This document shows positions 37,759 to 48,587 of a stretch of DNA of 64,000 bases, in pieces. The notes beneath the pieces are model-generated. The model was given only the letters and a program-made list of their open reading frames with translations, was not told the origin of the DNA and did not search any database. The position numbers were made by a program, and so were the translations under genes. The stretch is from contig NC_081545.1 in the NCBI RefSeq assembly GCF_901000735.1, positions 26,193,513-26,257,512 on the forward strand, written 5' to 3'. Origin of the DNA: Corylus avellana (taxonomy: Eukaryota > Streptophyta > Magnoliopsida > Fagales > Betulaceae). The first letter of the stretch is position 1. Every line of letters starts with the position of its first letter.

Positions 37759-40700
37759 TTTGCTTCTTTTTACAAGAGGTAGTGACCAAAGCAGAGCATC
37801 CCATCCTAATGAGAGGCAACACCTAAAAACTTTCTTCCCCCATCTTCTTCATCTTTCTTTCTCTTATTTTTCTACTGTTTTTTTACTTAAAAAAGATCCT
37901 CCATATTGACATCATTCTCTTACAACTTGATTCTTAACCCAAGCCTAGTTTTAGCTCTTCATAATTTTCAGTCAAAAAAAGCACAATTTACTAGTCTAAG
38001 AAGCTCTCCAGCATCACTTCATGTCTTACCTGGCATTAATTCCAGTATAAGACCTTAGCTTACGAAAAGATTGCAATATGCAGCATGAAGGCTCAAAAAG
38101 GAAGACTTGCCTAATGCTAAAGGAGATTGAATGTTTTTGGTCCTAACAAGAGAGAATAGAACCTAAAAATCAAATGAAGGAATAGAAGGCAATGAAAACA
38201 TTTGCAACCAAAGGACTGTACTCAGGATGCTGACACCAGTACTTCTGTTACTGTTAAAAGCACGCAGCAAGCTACTATTTTCCTGGAAATGCTACTAGAG
38301 AATAAGCATACTCGAGCATCCCAAGACATTGTGGAGAGAGGCTGTGCTGGAATCTAGTAGGAGGAATATCTGAGGAGGATCCTTGGGGGGTATCACCACG
38401 AAAGCTCAGGTTGATGTCCTGACATGAATGATACTACTTGCCCAACTCCCCTCCCCCCCTCTCTCTCTCTCTCTCTCATCTCCACATACACTATGAATCA
38501 AGAATAACTAATAAAAGTTTGGGTAAGAAATACAGCTTCTCCTTCTATTTCAGTACATATTGAACCGAATTTGGGAACAATACCAACAAATCAGCTGCAC
38601 ATGCAGTGACAAAAGTAACAAACACAATACAACAAGAAGCAAAGTGAAAAATTTCTATGAATATTAAAGAAAAATCTGAATATCAAAATTGACGATTTTA
38701 ACCTTTTTCACACAAATAAACTAAGAATATACGGAAAATGAGTACATGATTGAGGGGCATACCTTTTTCTTCTCAGAACCTCGTTTGGTACCAGATGAGC
38801 CAGGCTTGCCTGGGGATGCAGCCCCAGCTCTTCTCCTTATCTTCCCAACAACTGATGACCCCTATCATTGATCACAAAATCCAATCCACGACATGAGCTT
38901 ATATGTTCAAAATTATCAAAAAAAATAAAATCTACTTTATCAACTAAAAAAAAGGCACCTATATTTCTTCTCCACCCTAAGCAAATCAGTACCTGCACTA
39001 CACTCCTAATAATAATGTTTAATTTGGCTGTGTACAAAAGCAAAAAAAAAACAAACAAGAAAAAAAAAAAAAAAAACCAGAACAATCTCTTCAAAACTTT
39101 CGTAGCTTATTTCGCGTAAAAGCAAGATTTTTCCAACTTACCAGCTAACAACGTGATGGGCCAAACAAACCGGTTACTCGTACAAGTAAAAAAATGAACA
39201 CAACTATAAAATTCAAAGCAGCCTCTAATTAGTCCGTATGTACTGAAAATGAAATTTTCTCTCTTTTTTTTAAGCATATTTCAAACCCAACAGCTCATAA
39301 AGCAGAAGTCGTAAGTTCGAATCTCTCCTTCCCCCTTCCCCTTGTACCCAATTACTTCTTAAAAAAAAAAAAAAACATATTTCACAAAGGAGATCTCAAA
39401 AGAAACAGAAATTTTTTGACAAGGAAAATAAATTCAATGTATCTAAAAAGCACATGGTTAAGTTAATAAGATGGAGGCGTGACACCAAAAGTAGTAATGT
39501 TCCTTTATTTTCAGGGGGCCACATGGAATGCATGCGTACACAGAAGTCTTCCATATTTGTTATATTCTTCCTATGACCAAACTTCCAAGCCATAATAAAC
39601 TCAACAACATTACTACCAACTTTTTGCATTGTAGACAGTGTTACGAGTACAAAAGTTCCCAAGATCAATCTATTCTTTCTTTATTTCTTGCTTCTTCTTT
39701 TTTATTACCTTTCCTTTTCAGTTAACTAATAACTCGAAAGAACCTTTTTACCACAAATTAAATATGATTCACTCTAATTCAACTATAAATTTAACAACCA
39801 ATGTATCAATACTTTCTTTTTCTTGTTTCAGAAACCAAAATAATTATAAACAAAATAGTAATCTAATCACATCACACACACATGTTCATTTGAACTATAC
39901 AGCAACTAAACAACATTTTGCTTGAAGATAGTCAATTAATAAATAAAAAAACAGATACAAAAAAGGTAGAACACCATTACCTGGGCTCCACAATCAACAG
40001 CTCGTTTCTGACGAACATACTCCATAAGTGGTGTAACAATAGGAGGTTCTTTTGCAGTGCCTGGAGAAGAAGCACAGAGAAATTAATACATCCAAAACCA
40101 ACAAACTTGTTCTAATATATCTCTTAAGTAAATAATTTGTGACCAAGTTTGTTTATGAGAAAAGTTATTCACGGAAAGTTTCTCCACAACACCTTGGACA
40201 CAACCTTATGCGGCACCAAGGTGGCCTTTAAAAAAGAATCAAAGAGGGAACTCACATCATCAAATGAAATGGGCATCATGATGACCTTTAGAAAAGAAAA
40301 TAGTGATCTCCGCTTCATAAGGCATGATTCCCAACTGATTAAGCTATCGCTTGGGGTCTATAATCCTATAATAAGTTGAATAAATAGGTAGAATGGAAAT
40401 AAAAAGCCATAAAAAGAATAATAACACACCAGCTTGTTCTGCTTCTTTTCTTTCCAACTGTATTTCTGCACTAGGAAGATTCTCAGCGGGCTTTGCGATA
40501 ATTTTGAGGAACTCTAAATAATCAGGATCTACTTTCATCAAAGAAAAGGTAATACATTACTAAAACTAGTAAACAAGCAACATAAGTCGTTCCATGCTAG
40601 TACAATATTTTCCAAGCAACATATTTTACTACCTTTATATATGGTTCCTTCACGGCTATCCTTCTTAGAAAATGGCTTTCGAACACGCTGTGAAGGTGCA

Positions 40701-43281
40701 TATTCAACTACAATCTTATACTGAGCACCTGAGATTAATGACACAGTTTAAAACTTCACAAAAATACTTTTTATTCTAAAGTAAAATGAGCGTGACAGCC
40801 TACAAATGAGATGCACACGATCTACCTTTTACAATTATTAAATGTATCCATAATCAGATCAAGCATGATATTAGTCTTTCAAAGAAATGGTTGAGAACAT
40901 ACTAGTCACAGACCAAATCTTAATCAACGTTGAATTAGTCAATATGACCATTGGTTTTCATATATGCAATGAGATTCACTGAAGCAATCCACTAGAACTA
41001 AAGAAAACTGCAGTTGTTTGCAAACTTGTCAAAGTAAAGAGTAAGTTGTTTCATTGTTGGTTACCCTTCTCGTTAACAAACACATGTCCAGCAAAAAACT
41101 CAGCAAACTTGAAAACATCCTCAGGCCTCTTGAAGTCTATGTAGGCTCGAGAATACCTCTGATGCTTCTGGCTGCAATTAGTTCAGGAAAAAGCTCTTTC
41201 AGTTAGAAAACTTATTAATCCATGTTTGCTTGCCTAGAAAACAGAAGAAAAAAAAGAAGAGTAATCCCTAGATCCTAATTGATTTTTAAGTGATGAAAAA
41301 CTTCACTGCAATTAAGTCATTTGGTTAGTCTGAGCTCAGATAAGTGCTCATTCTAGTTTCCCAAGTCAAACAAATATTCATATTTTTAACATTCGACAAT
41401 TTCGTTCCTTTTGTTCTTGATATGCTTTCAGCAACCAGGCATAGCAAGAAAGAAACCACTTTCCTAGTATGCATGTACATAATCTTCGATGCAAACAATT
41501 AGAAGTTCTTTTATCACTATAACTCAACACGACACGTAACCTCCTGACCAGCAAACAACTCTAGATCCCTATAGTACTTGACAGTCCACTTGTAATCTAG
41601 TTCATTTTGTCCTCTGTTTGATGCTATAAATCACAAATAATAACCATTGGTTGCATAAAATAAATGGGCGAGAGTTGGCTAATGTTCCTTAGTTTAGATT
41701 GGTTAGGTTCTCAGATATCAAACATGTTGGCTCGGCCTTTAATTATCTCATCTGAAAACCAATTGGTGTCCAGTGAGGAAAGCCAAAGCCTTTTATGACA
41801 TTCGAAATCACATATCGCAAAGCATGTTCTAAGAGTCGTCCGCGTAAGGAGAACGACATTGTTGCACCTCAACAATCCCTCCCTCAACGTGACACTTTTG
41901 CGACTCAAACTCATGACCCTAACTCTGATACCATTTGTTGGATCGGGCCTTTGACCATCTCATTTAAAAACCAATTGGTGTCCAGTGAGGGAAGCCAAAG
42001 CCTTTTATGGCATTCAAAATCACACCCCGTAAGACATGTTTTAAGAGTCGTCAAAGTGAACGAAGTGGCACTGTTGCACCTTAACAAAACCATTTAGTAG
42101 ATCCAAGCTCAAGATTGGTATGTTTGTTAATGTGTTTTGGCCCTTGGGAAGTGTTTTTTGTTTTTAGTTTGAAAAAGTGTTATGATAGAAATAAAGGTGA
42201 AAACTGTTTTTGTGTTTATAAGAGTGTTTTGTGTTTCGAGTTTCAAGTTGTTTTTTGTCTTCCAGAACAGAAAGACAAAAAACAAAAATTACAAATGTTT
42301 TTGTTTAAGATGATTCTGATACACAATGTAATCAAATTTTATTATCTCTATTAACAGTCTAAAACAGGTCAGAATATCGTCATAAAGATGTGAGATTAAA
42401 TTGAAAATGTATCAAAATAAGTTCAGTTTTCATAATCTTCATATATTAAAATGAGAACTTGGGTTGATGGGTCTTCACCTTCCATCTTACTACTTATATG
42501 AGTTCTTCTTGTTTTTTCTTTAAGCAACCTAACAAACTTTACCTATTGAACCTCCCCCATTATAAATCATAATCTCCCATATCATTTTGGTTTGTAGAGG
42601 AAAAACAAAATATCGATTAATCAAATAACTATACTACACTTAAAATTAAGCGGCCTTTCCGATTCTAAGAAGCCAAACCACAACAAACCCCATACTCAAA
42701 ATATCAGCTCCCTTTCCCCTCTAAGCTCTCGCACGAATCATACAAAACGTTGGCCAAGAACTTAATTAAATTTACTTTGATCGGTTGATTGAAGCTATAA
42801 CTATCACGCAACACATCACCTTTTATAATATGATATACAAAAATAAGCTACCAAAACGGACTTTAAACCTATACAACTTTAAGCACCGTTTGGTCGGTCA
42901 ACATTTTGCAAGTGCTTTTTTCTTGCTTTGAGAGCAAGAAACCAAACGCAATTTATGCTATAAGAATTCAGAAGGAAACACTGCAAAATCTCTACCCAAC
43001 CAAACACATTCAAATCATTCACCCAAAAAGAAAAAAAAAAATTCGGGGCTACCAAATAGAGCGTAATCAAATACAAAATAGAAACGATACAATAATAATT
43101 GGACATAATGCTAAGAAAAAAAAAAAAGGGCATAACAAAACCTGTTTTTTCCGGGGCGGAAACAGAACCAGTTGTATCGGCCAGAGAATTTATCATCAAT
43201 TTGAGGGAAGAAATCGGACTGCGTGAGAGACGGTGGGAGGTGCCGAATCACCACCTTGGTCCTCTCTAAAGGGTCTTTCAT
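35680..43281 (-). CDS. UPF3: Nonsense-mediated mRNA decay factor UPF3
   Basis: Twelve exons (43281-43142, 41171-41065, 40728-40633, 40528-40430, 40060-39981, 38861-38763, 37307-37184, 37092-37004, 36809-36302, 36124-36032, 35921-35803, 35718-35680) join without a frame error to 530 codons plus TAG. UPF3 links the exon-junction complex to UPF2/UPF1 and triggers decay of transcripts with premature stops; it shuttles between nucleus and cytoplasm. The N-terminus MKDPLERTKVVIRHLPPSLT and the following FCFRPGKN and RAYIDFKRPEDV form the RNP-like UPF3 domain. Later come KKILLLKGKERG and a basic, Arg-rich region, and the protein ends KLVWVQKSSSGS, as plant UPF3 does. The donor after exon 11 (GTCCGG) is GT but weak. 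Introns contain a TRIM element and SINE fragments. Confidence 0.95.
37718..37752 (+). repeat. (AC)n microsatellite in UPF3 intron
   Basis: A clean AC dinucleotide run lies in the intron between exons 6 and 7 of UPF3. A CT run also lies at about 38458-38478 in the same intron. Confidence 0.9.
39271..39375 (+). mobile_element. SINE-like element in UPF3 intron
   Basis: A tRNA-like segment with a good B-box (AGTTCGAATCT) is followed by a pyrimidine-rich tail, TTACTTCTT and a run of 15 A. The A-box is degenerate. The body matches the element at 33352-33463 in layout and end sequence, so both probably belong to one family. Confidence 0.6.
40296..40358 (-). mobile_element. SINE head fragment in UPF3 intron
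   Basis: The minus strand reads GCGATAGCTTAATCAGTTGG, an A-box-like segment, followed by CATGCCTTATGAAGCGGAG. This resembles the head of the 15281 fragment (ACGCCTCATGAAGC). The B-box and tail are missing. Confidence 0.45.
41725..42086 (-). mobile_element. TRIM retrotransposon in UPF3 intron 1
   Basis: Two direct repeats of about 150 bp (41725-41874 and 41936-42086) each run from TGTTGG to AACA on the plus strand, and align along their whole length. On the minus strand the 61-base interior starts, after two bases, with TGGTATCAGAGTT (41933-41921), a primer-binding site for initiator Met tRNA. It ends with GAGGGAGGGAT, a polypurine tract, directly before the second repeat (TGTTGAGGTGC). There is no coding capacity. 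Flanks AAACA and AAACC match at four of five bases, consistent with a decayed target duplication. The element lies in the sense direction of UPF3. Confidence 0.88.
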
Positions 43282-43773
43282 CGATTGCGGTGCAAAATCT
43301 CTCTGTTTCTCTCGCTCTCCTGACTCCCTCTAGCTGTTGCTTACCCTTGCTCTAGAAATTCACTTTAGGAAAGAAAATTTTCATAGTTCGAGAATTTTAA
43401 GGATTGGGTTTCGGTACAAGTTTGAGACTGAAGAGACACGATGGCATGGTGGCCGACGGACTAGCAAGGGCCGGGCGTGGGCCCATTATGTGGGAGGGTC
43501 TGTTGAAGGCTTGCAATGGCCCATGAGTGGTTGACCTTGGATTATTATTATTATTTTTTTTTTTGGGAACTGAATGCTTGGACCCGAATAAAAAGGTTAT
43601 TAGATGGAGTATTAATGGTAAATACTATATTTTAATTTTATAATTGTTTAATAATGTTGATTTGACACTTTCAATTAATTTTAGATTAATTATTGTTAAA
43701 TAAAAAAAAAATAGTTGATTTAGAGTGCCACATCAATATTGATAAACAATTGTAGGATAAAAATATAGTATTT

Positions 43774-43954
43774 AGAGCATGTTTGAGATTGCGTTTGAGA
43801 AGTCAAAAAATAATTTTTGGCAATTTTTAAGCTTTTTGGACCTTTAAAAACGCTTTTAATTTTTTTTATCAAAACGATTACTTTTTCTTCAAACGAACTT
43901 TTTGAGCGTTAAACGCACTTTTAAATCTCTCAAACGCAATCCTAAATAGGCCCT
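43774..43954. mobile_element. hAT-type MITE with 8 bp target duplication
   Basis: A 181 bp element with 26-base imperfect terminal inverted repeats: the left end is AGAGCATGTTTGAGATTGCG..., and the right end reads inverted as AGGGCCTATTTAGGATTGCG.... An exact eight-base duplication, TAGTATTT, lies at 43766-43773 and 43955-43962. Eight-base duplications are typical of hAT elements. No coding sequence. Related copies are at 26605-27030. Confidence 0.85.
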
Positions 43955-45112
43955 TAGTATTTCTCCTAGTCATTTAATATTTGTATCAACTACCTCCTTA
44001 CTACCAAGAGAAACATATATTTGCAAGAAACATTTCAAAATGAATTTTACAAACGTATTTAAAGTCTTGGTAAAATCTCGATTTGACATTTAAAATCATG
44101 TGTAGCAATTTGAAAACAGGTTTTTTTTTTTTTTTTTAAAAAAAAAAACCATAATTTTTTAAAAAACACTCCCAAATGATACACGATTCGTTGTTTTATT
44201 TAAAATTACACTTTTAACTTACGAAATCACGTAACCAACCTCTCTTAGTGTGATACTCCTCCTACACCCATCAAAGCTTGTCCCTCATTGTAGGATTCCC
44301 CCTCTATAATCCCTTCCCCAATGATTCTCGTCGTCATTCTTTAGTTTTCTCATTATTTTTCTCTCATCGTTTCCTTCTCAGCTTGCTCCTCCCACATCAA
44401 AAACCCTCTCACCGCTAACAGCTTAACATCTAACCACTTAGGAAGCTAAAATGATACAGTTAGCAGTTTTAGAATTTGAAAAAATCGTTAACCGCTACAT
44501 GAAACGATGTTTTGCCCTTTGACGCTCTCTCCGTCATGCATACAGCTGCCCTCTTTGGATGGTGAAAAATATGTTAATATATATTTTCTTTTTGTTGTTT
44601 AGATTTTACTATCAAGTTAGATCATATGTGAAACCACACTTGACAATGACGCATTTAGGTTTGGGTTAAAGAAATTGTGATATTTAAAGTCTTAAAAAAA
44701 AAAAAAGGGTTTAAATTGAAGTTTTAATTGGAAAGGTTAATTTCTTTGATGTGAAGTAACTTTCCTGAAAAGCTACTAGCATTAATTGGTTGGTGTTTGA
44801 ATGAACATATTTTTTCTGTTGCAAGTTTCTCAATGTAAATGACTTACGAACATACCAAATCAATCATATTCAAATACACTGCAACAGAAGTGATCTTTTC
44901 TTCCGTATAAATTTCTTTCGCGCAATTTCTCATCATAAGGTGCCATTTTGTTACTATAGAAGGTTCTACAGCAACTATTGGGCTTCATTCTTTGTTGGGA
45001 ACAATTTTGTCCAATCGATCCTCTTGGCACTTTAGAAACTGGACAAAATATGTTATAAACAAGCCATTAAAGAAACAATTTTGTTCGATCAATCTTTGAA
45101 GTTGGGACAAGG

Positions 45113-45596
45113 TTTTCCTTTAAACTGGGTTGGAAGAATTTTTTTCAACTCAGTTTATACAAATGACATGTGTCATTTAAAAATATGAGATGCACATGTT
45201 TTTTTAATAGTAGGAACAAAGTTGGAATAAATAATTTTAAAAACTCATGTGCATCTCACATATTATTAAAAAAAGGAACACATGTCATTTTTATAGACTA
45301 GGTCGAAGGAAATTCCTCCAACCCAGTTTGGAGGAAAACTCTGTTCTTGAAGTGTGAACATAATTTTCCTTTAAACTGGGTTGGAGAAATTTTCTCCAAC
45401 ACAGCTTATATATACAAATGACATGTGTCATTTGAACATGTGAGATGCACATTTTTTTAATAGTATGAATAAAGTTGGAATAAATAATTTTAAAAACTCA
45501 TATGCATGTCACGTGTTATTAAAAAAAGGAACACATGTCATTTTTATAGATTATGTTAAAAGAAATTCTTCAAACCTAGTTTGGCGGAAAACTCTA
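45113..45596. repeat. Two tandem palindromic elements
   Basis: Copy 1 (45113-45345) and copy 2 (45364-45596) are about 233 bp each, offset by 251. Each is an imperfect palindrome: TTTCCTTTAAACTGGGTTGG at the left is inverted as CCAACCCAGTTTGGAGGAAA at the right (copy 1), and ACAAATGACATGTGTCATTT is mirrored by ACACATGTCATTTTTATAGA. They are probably foldback MITEs duplicated in tandem. No target duplication was identified. Confidence 0.75.
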
Positions 45597-47202
45597 TCCT
45601 TAAAGTGCCTTCCTAATTTTTTATTTTTCATTTAGATTTCTCAACATATATATATATATATATAGAGGGAATATAATACTTTCAAAAACAAAAATATTAA
45701 GAAACAATTCAAGTACAAAACACCCATAAAAATCTAAAAGTAAATTTTATCTCTATGCCATGCGAAAATACTTATTTTTGTTTTCAAATAAAAAAAGAAA
45801 ATACACATCCCAAAACACACCGACAGACAAACGAAGTCTTGCGTACACAGTACACTACAAGTGAAAAATATAGTACTTGAGCATTGTTCATGAGTAGAAA
45901 GGATGTTTTTTTTTTTTTTGTACCCGGACAAAACAAATACATTTTATTCCTGTCATGAAAATGATGGCCCAGGACTTAATTTTTCCTTCAAAGTTAGCAT
46001 GCCATCTTTATGGATAAGGATAGAAGTGTCATTTCAATCGGAGAAGAGCCAGCTCGTTTTAACATGAGGGTATAATTGTCATTTTTAACTCAATAATAAC
46101 TTTCCTTATCATTTTCTTATACTATTTAAAATATTATTTCAAATCAATGTTAGAAAAAAGAGAGAAGAAAGAGAAAGTTTATTTATTTATTTTTAATAAA
46201 AATAAATATCCCAATTAGTTTCCTTCAACTTTCCCTTGGTTTAGGAAACTCCAAAAGAGTCCATTGCAAGTGAATTTTTAGGAGTTTTTCTTATATTTAG
46301 ATAAAGGAATGACAACGTAAACGTTGTTAGATAAAATTACAGCATCTAGATATTTGTTGTGTTGTTTTTAATATGGGCTAATCAAATTATGGATTAACAG
46401 TGTCAAACTAACTCTTTGATTAATTATTGTTAAATAATAATTAAAAATCAATAGTTAATTTGGAGTGTTAAACTGCCACGTCAGCAATTTTAAAATAAAA
46501 ATATAACATCTAAATATTACTATTTTAAAAAGTAGTTTTAAAGATTAAATCTCATCTTAGTGTGCTGATGTGACTGGTCGATCCTATTAAAAAAGTAGAA
46601 TGAAAGTGTGATGTTTAGCCTTACTCTTTTTAAAAAGAGATATATTAACATGCTTAATGTACTCTTAGATGAATTTAAATTTTTTCAAAAAAATTTAAAA
46701 ATAAATTGAGCTGCAGATAATGCTGGGAGAATATTGAGATAATACTAAATAACATATATCTTTTAAAAATAGGTGTGGACACTTTTTTGGTAAAGTCTCA
46801 TTTGCCGCGGGAAGATCGCAGCCGTTGATCTTCTTAAGAAAAGGTAAGGACGCTAAGGATGGAGTCGGGTTTCCGCTACCCTCGTTCAGATTCCATTGGC
46901 ACAACACGCCCTTCCAAGTTAGTAGACCCCACCATAACGGCGGTGTTCACGATGTAAAATACAGAGCGTTAATCAGTGGACTGGGTCCCTCGTGAAGTAA
47001 GGTCCCACCTAATCTTGACGGCCTACATTATCTCCTGATCCTCTAAGCGAATGCACCAGATCCCATCCAATGTCCCTTTCCCATCCAAGAAATTTCTGTC
47101 GCCTGAGTTAATCCCCTTAAGTAAGCTAACAATATTCACGATTTAGCCCGCTTTCAACCACTCTCTCCCTCTCCGGAGTCCTTTCGCTCATCATTCTCTC
47201 AA

Positions 47203-48569
47203 GTACGTGTAATTTCATGGTTAAGATTTTATATTCAGTTTGTAGAAAAAGAAAATTCTAAATTTGGTTCAAGTTTCAATATCATATTTTGCGGATTTAT
47301 TCAAGTTTTTGGTTGTTCCTTTCCCTTGTTTTCTCGGCAACCAAACAGAGGGCTTCTGTATTTTGTGAGTAGGGGATTTTGGTTCTGTAGGTTGATTTGT
47401 TTGGTCTTTCTTATATTTTCGTAGATTGAACTGATCACCGAAAAATCATGTTTAGTGCTAATTATGGTTCGTCTAAATATTGAATGCTAATTATTACAGT
47501 ATTTTTAGGTATATTTGTTGCTCTTTTTGATGGTCAATTGGGGTTTGATTATGTACTTGCTTAGCCAGGGATGCTTTATTCGCCTCATTCCTACTGGTGT
47601 GACTTTCTGAAATTGTTCTTAACATTTATTATGTCTGTATTTGCTTATTTAGTTTTTCTTGGCGTTTAATCATTAGTTGCATTGGATTCATGTGGCTGAA
47701 CCTGAATAATTAAAATCTTAGCACCCTGAGGCCTGAGGCTGGGATATGATCATAAGTTTTATTGTTTGAAAATTACCTGAGAGATTACAAATCTTTTAAT
47801 GAAGTTTTTGGCAATGGATTTTCAGTAACATGATATGGCGTAGTGCAAATTGAAGAAACTATGAGGATAGTAAGGTTTAAGGAAAATATATGTTGTATTA
47901 TTAGCTTAAAAAAAGAAGGAAAAGGGTTGCTGGAAAATAAAAGGAAAATGATATCAAGTCCTATGCTTTAATTGAGCGTATGAATTTTGATTGTATGAAT
48001 TCAAGTGGTGGGATTCATTTATCAAAAAAAGAATTCAAGTGGTAGGATTTATTTTTATTGTGCATTGGAGGTGCATAACGTAATGGTTCTTAAGATTGGT
48101 ATTTCTTGACCCCCTTTATCTACTTGTCGAGTAGCTGAGTTCAAAGTTTCATGCTGAACATAGGGTCTGATTGATATGATATCTTTAATATCTCCTTGTT
48201 TACTGTAAGAAAATCTCCCTTTTGTGCTATCTGTTAATATCCAATAACAATTTCGATAAACATTGTTTTGAAATCAGTATGGGTTGACGATGCTACAAAG
48301 TTGTTCTAGAATAGTGGCTTTGAGTTTCTCTACCCTTTGACTTATAACTTCTGATCGAGTTAAATATTGAGTAGCTTCTTAGTTGCAAACCTTGAATAGT
48401 TGAACTAACAGCCACTATTTACAGATGCGATAATATAAATATACAGTTTTCTATTATCTTGTTGAACTCATAGGGGTTGATGAAAGTGATATCTTTATGG
48501 TACGCATGTGTTTTTCTCATAGTAGAAAAATTATTGAGAGAATTATATAAATATTCACTTGTGATGCAG
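47203..48569 (+). other. Probable 5' UTR intron of AIG1 copy 1
   Basis: A pyrimidine-rich leader near 47155-47202 ends in GTACGTG, a good donor. GTGATGCAG, a good acceptor, ends at 48569, 18 bases before the start codon. The tandem copy at 53683 keeps the equivalent acceptor (ATTGCAG ending at 53667) but not the upstream exon. Confidence 0.5.
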
Positions 48570-48587
48570 GTAGTCTGATTTTATATA

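Larger units (their letters stand above)
43282..48587. other. UPF3 and AIG1 divergent spacer
   Basis: UPF3 and the AIG1 gene start in opposite directions more than 5 kb apart. The spacer contains a hAT-type MITE (43774-43954), two palindromic repeats (45113-45596), poly-T/poly-A runs and an AIG1 leader. A 5' UTR intron for AIG1 is likely: donor GTACGTG at 47203 and acceptor TGATGCAG ending at 48569. No other gene is evident. Confidence 0.55.

Noticed and set aside
44960..45600. CRISPR-like spaced repeats
   Set aside because: Only two units, each palindromic and about 233 bp, in a plant genome; these are foldback MITEs.
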